Position numbers and translations under genes: made by a program
Part shown: in pieces, positions 18,020-27,023 of the stretch
Numbering within the stretch: the first letter of the stretch is position 1
Layout: each line of letters starts with the position of its first letter
NCBI GenBank assembly: GCA_029269125.1
Contig: JARHXX010000002.1
Location: forward strand, 1 to 64,000
DNA: 64,000 nt
Source: Kiritimatiellaeota bacterium B1221
GTDB taxonomy: Bacteria; Verrucomicrobiota; Kiritimatiellia; SS1-B-03-39; UBA6053
Reading direction: 5' to 3'
The notes under the pieces: generated by a model
Database searches by the model: none
What the model was told of the DNA's origin: nothing
Seen by the model: the letters and a program-made list of their open reading frames with translations, nothing else

Positions 18020-18733
18020 TCACTCCTCCACTTGTTTGAGTGCGAGCTTCCACTCCGTTTCGGCCAGCAAGGCGATCACCTGTTCACTGCTGCGGCACTT
18101 GATCAGTCGGTCGATGACTTTGGGTTTGGAAAGGAGTTTGGAAATTTTTGCCAACAGCCGCAAGTGCACCATATCATCTTCTGAACAGATCAGAATAAAC
18201 ACATGGGTTTTTTTGTTGTCGCTGGAGCCGAAGTCACTGCCTTCCGGACAAATCCCCACCACCAAAGCGGAGTTTTTCAGGCCGGTACTGGCGGGGCTGC
18301 GTGCATGGGGAATGGCGACATGGGGCGCAATCGCGGTGGAGTGGAGATTTTCCCGATCAATCAGTTTTTGCAGATAAGCTTTGCTGTCATCCACCAGGTT
18401 ATGGGATTCAAGCGGTGCGGTCAACTGTTCCAACACTTCGGAAACATTTCCGGGTTTGATATCAAAAATCATCAGCTCCGGTGCCACCAGGCGGGAGACC
18501 GGTACAACTTCCGGGGCCATTTTTAACAGTTCGAACAAGTTCGTGGGGTTCACGGGTTGCATCCGGTTTTCCAACCACTGATCGACCATACTGCGCATAA
18601 AGCGCCACTGACTTGCGACTTTGGTGCCGGGGATTTTTCCGTCACGCGCCATGCGAACAACAGTTTTTTCAGCTACTTTTAGGTAATTGGCTAATTCTGC
18701 CAATGTCATGATTTCTTGTTCTGATTGCTTCAT
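18020..18733 (-). CDS. Excisionase-like HTH fused to PTS EIIA domain
   Basis: This 237-residue protein begins with a helix-turn-helix of the excisionase/MerR type (about 9-55: MTLAELANYLKVAEKTVVRM, ending VDQWL). A linker follows, then an EIIA-fructose/Ntr domain (about 85-232) with His143 in VAIPHAR. It may be a DNA-binding regulator whose activity depends on phosphorylation of the EIIA part. It is first in the operon HTH-EIIA, EIIA, antiporter. The start at 18733 has no clear ribosome binding site; Met9 is an alternative. Tandem repeats 23-54 bp upstream are a candidate autoregulatory operator. Confidence 0.85.
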   Translation of the reverse strand: MKQSEQEIMTLAELANYLKVAEKTVVRMARDGKIPGTKVASQWRFMRSMVDQWLENRMQPVNPTNLFELLKMAPEVVPVSRLVAPELMIFDIKPGNVSEVLEQLTAPLESHNLVDDSKAYLQKLIDRENLHSTAIAPHVAIPHARSPASTGLKNSALVVGICPEGSDFGSSDNKKTHVFILICSEDDMVHLRLLAKISKLLSKPKVIDRLIKCRSSEQVIALLAETEWKLALKQVEE

Positions 18734-18755
18734 AATGGTTCTTAAAGATGATTTT

Positions 18756-18787
18756 GTCCTTTATAGTCCTTTATACGTCCATGTATA
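18756..18787. promoter_or_regulatory. Tandem decamer and inverted repeat, candidate operator
   Basis: GTCCTTTATA occurs twice head to tail (18756-18765, 18766-18775). A third, degenerate copy follows and contains the inverted repeat TATAC-N6-GTATA (18772-18787). The array sits just upstream of the HTH-EIIA start and could be bound by that protein. Confidence 0.4.
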
Positions 18788-18846
18788 GACGACATGTAAG
18801 AGGGTATTGCAAGTCAAAATCAAAAATTCCTTATCTCATTCAGTGT

Positions 18847-18874
18847 TTGCGCTTAGCGATTTTATGGTTATATA
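18847..18874 (+). promoter_or_regulatory. Putative promoter of the LAB_N-sigma factor operon
   Basis: TTGCGC (18847-18852) and TATATA (18869-18874) are 16 bp apart, about 43 bp upstream of the LAB_N start codon. The match to consensus is partial. An ECF-type promoter, if the sigma factor is autoregulated, would look different. Confidence 0.35.
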
Positions 18875-18916
18875 TCTCACTCTTTGTTCATCCTGTGTAA
18901 ATGTTACGACTTCTCT

Positions 18917-19234
18917 ATGGAAATTCCGCTCCTTTTTTTAGATCAGACCTTCGTCCTCACCTGGTGGAAAGTGTGGGGCTTATCAGGAAGTTTAATGTTC
19001 ACCGGGAGATGGTTTGTGCAGATGCACTATTCACGGAAAGCGGGCCGGACGGTCATTCCGATCGCGTATTGGTTTATGAGTTTACTGGGAAGTTTTATGT
19101 TATTGACGTATTTCCTTTTCGGCAAAAACGATTCAGTGGGCATCCTCAATAATTTATTTCCGCCTGTGGTTGCAGGTTACAATTTATGGCTGGAACTTCG
19201 GCACCGCAAACGAAACCGGGTGCAGGAATCATGA
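18917..19234 (+). CDS. LAB_N domain membrane protein
   Basis: This 105-residue protein has three hydrophobic segments and matches the lipid A biosynthesis N-terminal domain. Visible features are WKVWGLSGSLMFTGRWFVQ, then SRKAGRTVIPIAYWFMSLLG, then a Gly-Lys-Asn-Asp segment. The domain is found at the N-terminus of some LpxB proteins and alone; stand-alone copies are often near glycosyltransferases. The frame is open from TTG at 18884; ATG 18917 is preferred. Its stop overlaps the sigma factor start as ATGA, so it is translated with a regulator, an unusual partner that suggests an envelope-linked role. Confidence 0.78.
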   Translation: MEIPLLFLDQTFVLTWWKVWGLSGSLMFTGRWFVQMHYSRKAGRTVIPIAYWFMSLLGSFMLLTYFLFGKNDSVGILNNLFPPVVAGYNLWLELRHRKRNRVQES

Positions 19235-19836
19235 AGGAGACGCCTGACACCATCGAAGAGGAAATTCCGGACAGCCATTGGGTTCAGGAGGCGCGGCAAG
19301 GGGATTTGCAGGCATTCGATTATTTGATGAGTAAATATCAGGGCCGCATTTACGCTCTGCTGTACAATATGACCAGCAACAAAGAGGATGCAGAAGATTT
19401 ATTACAGGACGTCTTCTTAAAAGCCTATAAAGCGTTACCAAAGTTCAAGGCGCAATCCTCGTTTTATACCTGGATTTACCGCATTGGGGTCAATACCGCG
19501 ATTACCTATGTGAAAAAGCGGAAGAAGAAGCAGGGTTTAAGCCTCGACCATTTAGATTTAGGTCTGGAGCGGGACCCGGCTTTGGTGCAGATGGCCAGCC
19601 AGGAATCGCCTGATCGGAATTTGGGATTAAAAGAATTACAAATAAAATTGAACAAGGCCTTACAAACCTTGTCAGAGAAACACAGAACGGTTGTCGTGTT
19701 GCATGACATTCAGGGTTTGCCCCATCATGAAATTGGGAAAATCCTAGGTGTTTCTTCCGGAACCGTACGCTCAAGGCTTTTTTACGCCCGCCAGCAATTA
19801 CAGTCATTATTAACCGATCTTCCCACATCTTCATGA
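19231..19836 (+). CDS. ECF-family RNA polymerase sigma factor (RpoE-like)
   Basis: This 201-residue sigma factor has region 2 (about residues 24-90, with DAEDLLQDVFLKAYKAL and FYTWIYRIGVNTA) and region 4 (about 145-195, with EIGKILGVSSGTVRSRL). The chosen ATG overlaps the previous stop and has AGGA just upstream. The longer frame from 19186 would add a poor N-terminus. The gene overlaps the next one as ATGA; that protein crosses the membrane once and may be the anti-sigma factor. The stimulus is probably envelope-related given the LAB_N partner. Confidence 0.92.
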   Translation: MKETPDTIEEEIPDSHWVQEARQGDLQAFDYLMSKYQGRIYALLYNMTSNKEDAEDLLQDVFLKAYKALPKFKAQSSFYTWIYRIGVNTAITYVKKRKKKQGLSLDHLDLGLERDPALVQMASQESPDRNLGLKELQIKLNKALQTLSEKHRTVVVLHDIQGLPHHEIGKILGVSSGTVRSRLFYARQQLQSLLTDLPTSS

Positions 19837-20429
19837 ATACAAGAGAAATTTTGATGTCCCAAGCGGGGGTTCCTCTCAATGAGCTTCCGGAAAAGCTCAG
19901 GAACCAAATTGAGTCGAATCCGGAATTGCTGCAATCCTTTCAGGACCAGGCCCGGGTTGCTTCGCTGATGAAGCTGAAGAATTACGAACAGCCGGCTCCC
20001 GAAATGGAGGGGCGGGTTTTATATCAGGTGGGGATCCGGATTCGAAATGGTGAGCATCTCCGGGGGAGCTCCCGGATCGATATGTTTCCCGACTGGGCCC
20101 GCATGGTCGCGGTGGTGATGGTGATGTTAGGACTGAGTATTTTCACCCACCGTGAAATGCTTCAAAACAATCAAACGGGAAATCCTGTGCAGGCGGCCGC
20201 CGCGGCCTATGAAGCGGTGATCCCGCCGGATGTGGAATTGGAGACCCCTCAACTTTCGGATCCTTTTTCACCTGTATATGTGATTCTGGACAGTGAAGAT
20301 ACCCCCGGTTTACTGACACCCGAGTTTTCCCGGGAGTTGGAGACTTCATTTGCGGAATTGGGTTTAGATTTGACCAATCGGGTCGAAAACAGCTCTTTAT
20401 TGCCGGTATCTTATTTTCCGGCCCCATAA
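19833..20429 (+). CDS. Single-pass membrane protein, possible anti-sigma factor
   Basis: This 198-residue protein has a cytoplasmic N-terminal part (1-87), one transmembrane helix (about 88-106: WARMVAVVMVMLGLSIFTH) and an exported C-terminal part rich in Pro, Glu and Asp. Position and topology fit an anti-sigma factor for the ECF sigma encoded just upstream, with which it overlaps by four bases. It has no cysteine, so it is not of the zinc-binding (HxxxCxxC) class. I do not recognise a family from sequence; the anti-sigma role is inferred from context only. Confidence 0.6.
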   Translation: MNTREILMSQAGVPLNELPEKLRNQIESNPELLQSFQDQARVASLMKLKNYEQPAPEMEGRVLYQVGIRIRNGEHLRGSSRIDMFPDWARMVAVVMVMLGLSIFTHREMLQNNQTGNPVQAAAAAYEAVIPPDVELETPQLSDPFSPVYVILDSEDTPGLLTPEFSRELETSFAELGLDLTNRVENSSLLPVSYFPAP

Positions 20430-20550
20430 GCGGGGGACGGTTCGGGCCGTGGGGAAATGAGGCGGTGCGCTTTTGCGGGGACGGCCTCTGACAGTCCGTT
20501 TGCTCCGCAGGCGGGCCTCCGGGGAGGACCGGAGCCGTTCTGAATCTTTT

Positions 20551-20583
20551 TCGATTCCGATATCGATATCGATTTCGATTTCG
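20551..20583. repeat. Degenerate hexanucleotide repeat (TCGATW)
   Basis: Five and a half copies of a six-base unit (TCGATT, CCGATA, TCGATA, TCGATT, TCGATT, TCG) lie in the 192-bp gap before the helicase gene. Arrays of this type can vary in length between strains. The rest of the gap (20430-20621) shows no gene or clear terminator. Confidence 0.7.
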
Positions 20584-20621
20584 TTTAGCGTGGCTGTCTC
20601 TGACCTCCATCCGCTCCCTCC

Positions 20622-22667
20622 ATGATTGCACCTTTTATTCCTGACGAAGATTTTGATAATATAGATGATGCTCCGTTTTATCCGGATACGTCTCATCAAG
20701 TCCGTCACCTTTTAGGTCCTGAGGGTCAGATGGCCGCGGTGTTTGAGGGCCTGAACAAGGGGTATGAATCCCGGGAAGTTCAACTGGAAATGGCGGAGAC
20801 CATTGCCAAAAGATTGCATCAGGGCGGGCATTTGGTGGCCGAAGCCGGGACGGGCGTAGGAAAATCGTTTGCGTATCTTGCGCCCGCTTTGTTGGCGGCC
20901 TTGGCGACGGGTCAAAAGGTTGTGGTCAGCACTTACACCATCAGTTTGCAGGAACAGATTCTGCATTCTGATTTACCCAAACTCTCCCAGGCTCTGGGGC
21001 GTGAAATCAATGCGGTTCTGGTGAAGGGCCGGAGTAATTATCTTTGTCTGCGGCGTTTGCAATTGGCACGGCGGATGGGGGGCGATCTGTTCCGGGCAGA
21101 TCAGCAGCAGTGGCTGGACAAAATTGCGGACTGGGCGAATACCACTGAAGACGGCTCGCGTCAGTCGATGCCTGAAGAACCGCCGATGGAGGTTTGGTCT
21201 CAGGTTTGTGCGGAAGAGGGCACCTGTGTGTACCCATCCCAACGGGAGCACCAAAACTGTTTTCTGACCCGTGCCCGGGCGAAAATGCAGGAGGCGGACA
21301 TTCTGATTGTGAACCATGCGTTGTTCTTTGCGGATTTGGCGATGCGGGGGCAGGGAGGCAGCGGGCTGTTACCGGAATTTGATGTGGTGGTGATGGATGA
21401 AGCGCATCAGATGGAAGAGGCGGCCGGCCAGGCGCTGGGGATTCGATTAACCACGTGGAGCTTTGTGCGGTGGATTCGTTCTTTGTATCACTCCGACACC
21501 AATAAAGGATTGCTCAGTGTACTGAAGAAAGGCACTTTGGCACATGAAGTGAGCCAGGTGCAGCGGCATGTGGACCGTCTGTTTGAGCAGATGCAACTCT
21601 GGTGTTTTCAGCGTTCGGACGGGAAGGGTTGTGTGCGGGTGAAAGAGCCACCGGATATTTCGACGCCTTTACCGTCCATGCTGATGGATGTGAGTATCAA
21701 GCTCAAAGAAGTGGAGCTGGAAGTGGAGAATCCCGAGCTGCGGGCCGAGGTGGCACTGGCGCGCCGGCGGGCGGGTGAATTGGCTTCTGGGCTTTCCAGT
21801 TTTCTGGAGCTGCGTCAGGAAGGTTTTGTATATTGGGTTGAAGAGGACAGCCGGGGGGGCAAAAAACGGGTGGTGCTTTGTGGTTCCCCGGTGAATGTGG
21901 GACCGACCTTGAAAGAAGTGTTGTTCGACCGTTTGCATGCGGTGGTGATGACCAGTGCGACACTTTCCGTGAGCGGGGGCATGGATTATTTCCGTCGACG
22001 GGTGGGGGCGGTGAATGCGGAGGAGCTGCAGGTGGGGAGTCCTTTTGATTATGGACGGCAAATGCGGGTATACGTGCCCGGGGGAATTCCTGAACCGAAT
22101 CAGCCCGGATTCCCGGATGCGCTGGCGGAAAACATTCTGATTCAGGTACATCAAACCCGCGGCGGCGCCTTTGTGTTGTTTACCTCGGTCGCGATGATGA
22201 ATGAGGTTTTAAAGCGGGTGGAAAAAGATCTGTTCCGGGAGGGATATCCCGTGTGGGTGCAGGGGCGGGGGACCAGCCGGAGTCAACTCTTGCAATCCTT
22301 CAAATCAGACGGACGGAGTGTGCTTTTCGGATTGAGCAGTTTTTGGACAGGCGTGGATGTTCCCGGGGATGCGTTGCGGTCTGTGATGATCACCCGGCTA
22401 CCTTTTGCGGTGCCGGATCATCCGCTGGTGGAGGCCCGGATGGAGGAGATTAAAGCCAGCGGCGGAAATGCCTTTAAGGATTATTCCCTACCGGATGCGG
22501 TTTTGCGATTTAAACAGGGGATTGGCCGCCTCATCCGGAGTCAGCAGGATGAGGGGCGAATCGTGATTCTGGATCCCCGGATTCAAAGCAAATGGTATGG
22601 GCGCTGGTTTGTGAAGGCGGTGCCCGAATGTCCGTGGATCGGTCCGGACGATGAATCGGAATTTTAA
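20622..22667 (+). CDS. DinG/XPD-family ATP-dependent DNA helicase
   Basis: This 681-residue superfamily 2 helicase is expected to unwind DNA 5' to 3' in repair. The Walker A motif is AGTGVGKS at 75-82 and the DEAH box is at 259-262. Four cysteines at 142, 196, 202 and 213 are spaced as in the iron-sulphur domain of XPD, DinG and YoaA. C-terminal motifs include [19 protein letters not shown] and the final QGIGRLIRS. It stands alone on the plus strand. DinG and YoaA cannot be told apart here without phylogeny. Confidence 0.9.
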   Translation: MIAPFIPDEDFDNIDDAPFYPDTSHQVRHLLGPEGQMAAVFEGLNKGYESREVQLEMAETIAKRLHQGGHLVAEAGTGVGKSFAYLAPALLAALATGQKVVVSTYTISLQEQILHSDLPKLSQALGREINAVLVKGRSNYLCLRRLQLARRMGGDLFRADQQQWLDKIADWANTTEDGSRQSMPEEPPMEVWSQVCAEEGTCVYPSQREHQNCFLTRARAKMQEADILIVNHALFFADLAMRGQGGSGLLPEFDVVVMDEAHQMEEAAGQALGIRLTTWSFVRWIRSLYHSDTNKGLLSVLKKGTLAHEVSQVQRHVDRLFEQMQLWCFQRSDGKGCVRVKEPPDISTPLPSMLMDVSIKLKEVELEVENPELRAEVALARRRAGELASGLSSFLELRQEGFVYWVEEDSRGGKKRVVLCGSPVNVGPTLKEVLFDRLHAVVMTSATLSVSGGMDYFRRRVGAVNAEELQVGSPFDYGRQMRVYVPGGIPEPNQPGFPDALAENILIQVHQTRGGAFVLFTSVAMMNEVLKRVEKDLFREGYPVWVQGRGTSRSQLLQSFKSDGRSVLFGLSSFWTGVDVPGDALRSVMITRLPFAVPDHPLVEARMEEIKASGGNAFKDYSLPDAVLRFKQGIGRLIRSQQDEGRIVILDPRIQSKWYGRWFVKAVPECPWIGPDDESEF

Positions 22668-22767
22668 TTCGGATAAAAACCTGTGGAAATGTTTCGATTT
22701 TGTTTGACCAACCCTACTGTTCTTTGAAATAAAGCCCCTCTCAGATTAATTACCCCAGGAGTTTTGA

Positions 22768-23379
22768 ATGAAGTCTTTATCCCGTTCGATTGTTACCATT
22801 GCCGCACTGGCCGGAATGTTATTATTTACTGCCTGCGACTGGTCCAGTGGATCACAAAACGATTACAATACCAGTGGATCGGATGGATCAAATGTGAGTG
22901 GTTTTTATGAAGGGATTTTATCCGGTGGATTGGCGGTAAACCGTTCTGACTGGGGCATCACCCACTTAAACGTTCAGCAGTCAGGAAATACACTTAACGT
23001 TACAGACAATAAAGGGTCTAAATACACAGGCCTGGCTGGTAACGGTCTTAGTTCCGCAGACAACACTGTCACGGGTGAAGACGGGAACACGACGGAAGGT
23101 ACGATTTATTACACCTACCAAATTAGTTTTACCGGTGTGAATTATGTCACGGGTCAGGAAGTGAATTTCACCGGATACATTGAAATCAAACAAGAGAGTG
23201 TCATTGTCTCATACGTATATGATGACGAAGGCAACATTACGGATTATGTCAGTGAGGAACAAACGACCTCCACTCTTAAAGGAACTTGGATCGAAGCGAA
23301 TGGTATCACCACCACCGCCTTTGCGCAGAACGATCCCCCAGATGTGACCACCACAACTTCTACTACGTCGACTAATTAA
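22768..23379 (+). CDS. Lipoprotein of unknown function
   Basis: This 203-residue protein has a lipoprotein signal peptide with lipobox FTAC (Cys23). The Ser/Gly/Asn-rich linker is followed by a probable beta-rich domain (about 42-180). A low-complexity Thr/Ser tail (PDVTTTTSTTSTN) closes the protein. An AGGAG site lies seven bases before the ATG and TTGACC at 22704 may be a -35 box. A strong terminator with a UUCG loop follows. No family is recognised. Confidence 0.8.
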   Translation: MKSLSRSIVTIAALAGMLLFTACDWSSGSQNDYNTSGSDGSNVSGFYEGILSGGLAVNRSDWGITHLNVQQSGNTLNVTDNKGSKYTGLAGNGLSSADNTVTGEDGNTTEGTIYYTYQISFTGVNYVTGQEVNFTGYIEIKQESVIVSYVYDDEGNITDYVSEEQTTSTLKGTWIEANGITTTAFAQNDPPDVTTTTSTTSTN

Positions 23380-23402
23380 TAGATCAGTTGATCGTTCAAT
23401 TG

Positions 23403-23435
23403 AACCAAAGCGCTTCGGTGCTTTGGTTTTTTTTT
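23403..23435 (+). terminator. Rho-independent terminator with UUCG tetraloop
   Basis: AACCAAAGCGC and GTGCTTTGGTT form an 11-bp stem (one G-U) closed by C(UUCG)G, followed by nine T (23427-23435). It ends the lipoprotein gene and sits just before the convergent polX stop. Confidence 0.93.
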
Positions 23436-23457
23436 GTCTGAAAAAAGAGGAAGTGGC

Positions 23458-25203
23458 TCAGGCCCCGGAGAACAGATCCGCAGCAGATCGGCAGTTTAAG
23501 ACCCGTTTGGAATCAAAACCGGCTTTACGCGCCATGGGGATTCCAAACTTTGTCATCCGATCTATTTGATCCGCTGCGTGGGCATCCGGGCATACCGCAG
23601 TTTTGAGTCCCATTTCGCGGGCCAGTTTTCCCAGGCGCCAGTCCAGTTCCAGACGGGGAGGGGCGGCATTGATTTCGATGGCAACATTCTGTTCCGCAGC
23701 CAGGCGAACAATTTTTTCCATGTCCAGTTTGACGCCGGGGCGTTGTAAAAGCAGGCGGGCGGTCGGATGTCCGAGCAGGGTGCAGGCGGGATGGTGAAGC
23801 GCCTTTTCGACCCGGTCCTGCATGGCGGCCGCTTCCATATCCATCTGACCGTGAATGCTGGCGATGACAAAATCAAATCCGGCCAACAGATCATCCTCGT
23901 AATCCAGGGCGCCGTCGGCACGGATATCACTTTCGATGCCTTTAAAAATCACAAAATCTTTGCCGTGGTCGCGGAAGTGCTGATTCAACTGATCAATTTC
24001 TTTCCATTGGGCTTCCACTTGATGTGGTTTGAGTCCGCCGGCGTAAAAAGCACTCTGTGAATGGTCGGTGATCCCCAAATAGCGGTAGCCCAGTTCTATA
24101 CAGGCTTCGGCCATTTCCTCTAAAGTGTTTTTTCCATCACTCCAGGTGCTGTGGGCATGCAGAACGCCTTTCAGATCCTGTGCGTCCACCAAATCGGGAA
24201 GGCTGTTCTCTTCGATCCAGGATTGGTAGACCTGTTCGCGTAATTCAGGCGGGGTGTAGGGAAGATCCAGTTTCTGATAGAGCGCGGCCTCAGATGTCGC
24301 TTGGACAGGATTTGCCCGGTCGGCTTCCCCGTCGACCAGCGGATACAGTCCGTATTCGTTGAGGGTGAGTCCCTGATCCCGTGCGCGGCCTCTCAGAAAG
24401 ACGTTGTGCTCCTTGCTGCCGGTGAAATAGATCAGCGCAGCCGGGAACTCACTTGGTGTAACGGTGCGCAGATCCAGTTGACGCCCCTGTTTGATGCGCA
24501 CAGAAGATTTGGTCTCACCCCGGGAAAGAATTTCCACAACCGCAGGGGCCCCGCAAAACCGGTCATGAAGGCTTTTGGGGTCGCCGTCCACGGTGGCGAG
24601 GAAATCCAGGTCACCGATGGTTTCGCGGCTCCGTCGCAAACTGCCGGCCCGGGTCAATTCGAATGTGAGTTCGCATCCGCGCAACCACGCTTCAACTTCG
24701 TCGGCAATTTCCAGGGCTTCGCTGGTCAGGCAGCGGTCTTCGCTTCCCTCCATCCAGGTGAGAGTGTTTAATATTTTCTTCGCGGACTTTTTTCCGAAAC
24801 CGCTTAAAGCCTCTACGCGCCCGTCTTCCAGCGCGGCCTTTAATTCTTCGAGGGTGGAGATCTCCAGGGCCTTATGAATTTTTGCGGCCCGTTTGGGACC
24901 GAGTCCGGAAAGGTTGAGCCATTGGATCAGTCCCTCCGGCAGGGATTCTTCGAGGGCCCCGAGTTGAGGGATGGTTCCGTGTTGCAAATAATGATGAAGT
25001 TCGGAGGCAAGGGATTTTCCGATGCCCGGAAGTTCCTGCAGAGCTTTTTCCGAGTCTCGGAGACCCAGTGCTTCACCTTCCTGTTCCACGATGGCAGCCG
25101 CCTTGTCCCAGGCGCCGGCTTTGAATTCATTGGCGCCGGCCAGACGCAGGAGGTCGGCGGTACGTTGGAGGAGGGCGGGGAGGGTGGAGATGTCAGGGGG
25201 CAT
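23458..25203 (-). CDS. polX: DNA polymerase X family with PHP domain
   Basis: This 581-residue repair polymerase has helix-hairpin-helix segments (about 55-145; ELPGIGKS, LSGLGPKRA, LSGFGKKSA). The nucleotidyltransferase core has Asp198 and Asp200 in IGDLDF and Asp244 in RQLDLR. A C-terminal PHP metal-dependent nuclease domain (about 345-575) contains HAHSTWSDG and ITDHS. Bacterial PolX enzymes of this layout fill short gaps in base excision repair and have 3'-5' exonuclease activity. The gene converges on the lipoprotein gene and lies 93 bp downstream of dcd on the same strand. Confidence 0.93.
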   Translation of the reverse strand: MPPDISTLPALLQRTADLLRLAGANEFKAGAWDKAAAIVEQEGEALGLRDSEKALQELPGIGKSLASELHHYLQHGTIPQLGALEESLPEGLIQWLNLSGLGPKRAAKIHKALEISTLEELKAALEDGRVEALSGFGKKSAKKILNTLTWMEGSEDRCLTSEALEIADEVEAWLRGCELTFELTRAGSLRRSRETIGDLDFLATVDGDPKSLHDRFCGAPAVVEILSRGETKSSVRIKQGRQLDLRTVTPSEFPAALIYFTGSKEHNVFLRGRARDQGLTLNEYGLYPLVDGEADRANPVQATSEAALYQKLDLPYTPPELREQVYQSWIEENSLPDLVDAQDLKGVLHAHSTWSDGKNTLEEMAEACIELGYRYLGITDHSQSAFYAGGLKPHQVEAQWKEIDQLNQHFRDHGKDFVIFKGIESDIRADGALDYEDDLLAGFDFVIASIHGQMDMEAAAMQDRVEKALHHPACTLLGHPTARLLLQRPGVKLDMEKIVRLAAEQNVAIEINAAPPRLELDWRLGKLAREMGLKTAVCPDAHAADQIDRMTKFGIPMARKAGFDSKRVLNCRSAADLFSGA

Positions 25204-25296
25204 TTGGGGGAAATGATTTCAGATGACAGATCTGAGTGTTTAAAAAGAAATCAGTCGGATTGGGCTGATCAGACCGCTATTTTATCCAACATTCAA

Positions 25297-25878
25297 TTAC
25301 ACCCGTGGCAGAGTGACTTCCTGTTGCTGATGCTGATATTTTCCTTTACGGTGGGCGTAAGAGGTTTCGCAGGGGTGGCCTTCGAAGAAGAGCAGTTGCA
25401 CAATGCCTTCATTGGCATAGATGCGGCAGTCGGCATGTGAGGCGTTGCTGAATTCGAGGGTGAGGTGGCCTTCCCATCCCGCTTCGGCCGGGGTCAGGTT
25501 GGCGATACAGCCCACCCGCGCGTAGGTGCTTTTTCCGATGCAGAGTACGGAGATGTAGTCCGGAACTTTCAGAGATTCCAAAGCCACCCCGAGTCCGTAG
25601 GAATGTGCGGGAAGGATGAAATATTTTCCATGGACATCTTCATGTAAAGGAACGGACTCCAGATTATCGGGGTTGAAGTCTTTGGGGTCGATGACGGTGC
25701 CCGGGATATGGCGGAAGATTCTGAAATCTTTGGGAGAGAGGCGGATGTCATATCCGTAGCTGCTTAATCCGTAAGAGAGGACTTTGCGGTTCTCGACTTG
25801 AGAGATGAGGGCATTTTCGAAGGGGGTGATCATGCCGGCTTGGGCGGCTTCAGCGATCCAGGTGTCGTTTTTAATCAT
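25297..25878 (-). CDS. dcd: dCTP deaminase
   Basis: This 193-residue enzyme deaminates dCTP to dUTP, feeding dTMP synthesis. The block GKSTYARVG and the segment with the catalytic Glu, AEAGWEGHLTLEFSN, are typical. The chosen ATG has AAGGA seven bases upstream and yields exactly the E. coli family length; the longer frame from 25920 does not. It overlaps the end of hemB by eight bases, so the two are co-translated. The dUTPase-like gene at 6980 would process its product. Confidence 0.95.
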   Translation of the reverse strand: MIKNDTWIAEAAQAGMITPFENALISQVENRKVLSYGLSSYGYDIRLSPKDFRIFRHIPGTVIDPKDFNPDNLESVPLHEDVHGKYFILPAHSYGLGVALESLKVPDYISVLCIGKSTYARVGCIANLTPAEAGWEGHLTLEFSNASHADCRIYANEGIVQLLFFEGHPCETSYAHRKGKYQHQQQEVTLPRV

Positions 25879-26869
25879 GAGAAATTCCTTGGTTGAGCCT
25901 GTCGGCCATTTCGGGTGCAAAGTAGGTTAAAATCATATCGGCACCTGCCCGACGAATACAAAGCAGGCTTTCCTCCATGGCGGCGGTGAGGTTGATCCAG
26001 CCTTTTTGGGCGGCGGCATGCATCATGGCGTATTCACCGGAGACCTGATAGGCGGCGACCGGTAAGTCAAAGTTTTGTTTCAATGCCAGAATAACATCCA
26101 GATAGTGGCTGGCGGGTTTGACCATAATGGCATCGGCGCCTTCAGCGGTGTCCTGACGGGCTTCGCGAAAAGCTTCCCGGCGGTTGGCGGGATCCATTTG
26201 GTAGGTCTTTTTGTCTTTGAGTTCTGCCAGAGGGGCGGTTTCCAGGGCTCCACGGAAGGGGCCGTAGAAGCAGGAGGCGTATTTTGCGGTGTAGGAGAGG
26301 ATATTGACGGTGGTGAAGCCGTTGAGGTCCAGAAAGTGGCGAATGGCGCCCACACGACCGTCCATCATGTCGGAGGGGGCGACCCAGTCGACGCCGGCAC
26401 CGGCATGAACCAAGGCCATGCGTTGTAGAATATCCACGGTGGCATCATTGTCGATCTGTCCATTGATTAAGATGCCGTCATGCCCATGGGTGGTATAGGG
26501 GTCGAGGGCCAAATCGGACTGAATATTGAGTGAGGGCAGTTCCTGTTTGAGTAGCCGGACTGCGGTGGGAACCAGTCCGTCGGGATCTAAAGCGCTTTCT
26601 CCATGTGGAGATTTTTGATTTGTCGACCCAAAAAGGTTAATCGTGTTAATTCCCTTTTTTTGGTTTTCCGCGCAGATCTCCACCATCCGGTCCGGTGACC
26701 AGCGAAATTGGCCGGGGAGGGTTTCGATGGGTTGTTTTTCCCCGGATCCTTCACAAAGGAACATGGGATAAATCAATTGATCAGGGTGTAAACGTGTTTC
26801 ACGCTGCAGTCCGCGGTTGGCAGATGAAGAACGATTTCGACGGTTTCTTTGGGGGAGGGAGTAGCTCAT
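25871..26869 (-). CDS. hemB: Delta-aminolevulinic acid dehydratase
   Basis: This 332-residue porphobilinogen synthase condenses two 5-aminolevulinate molecules in tetrapyrrole synthesis. The two active-site lysines are Lys196 (SYTAKYASCFYGPFR) and Lys251 (MVKPASHY). The metal-binding segment reads DLALDPYTTHGHDG, with Ala/Asp in place of the three Cys of zinc enzymes, so it belongs to the zinc-independent, magnesium-type class. It is co-transcribed with dcd. hemH lies elsewhere in the window (61542). A divergent acidic-protein gene starts 154 bp away. Confidence 0.96.
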   Translation of the reverse strand: MSYSLPQRNRRNRSSSANRGLQRETRLHPDQLIYPMFLCEGSGEKQPIETLPGQFRWSPDRMVEICAENQKKGINTINLFGSTNQKSPHGESALDPDGLVPTAVRLLKQELPSLNIQSDLALDPYTTHGHDGILINGQIDNDATVDILQRMALVHAGAGVDWVAPSDMMDGRVGAIRHFLDLNGFTTVNILSYTAKYASCFYGPFRGALETAPLAELKDKKTYQMDPANRREAFREARQDTAEGADAIMVKPASHYLDVILALKQNFDLPVAAYQVSGEYAMMHAAAQKGWINLTAAMEESLLCIRRAGADMILTYFAPEMADRLNQGISHD

Positions 26870-27023
26870 AGTGTGTTAGATCCTTCAATAAGATTTCCTG
26901 AGGAAAAGCCAAGCGGGAAAAGTGGAACAAAAAAGAACAATTTTTTCTATGGACAAATCTGGAAAGAATGGCATGTGCAAACAGACACATTTTAAAGCGT
27001 AACACTGGACACAGGAAAAACCG

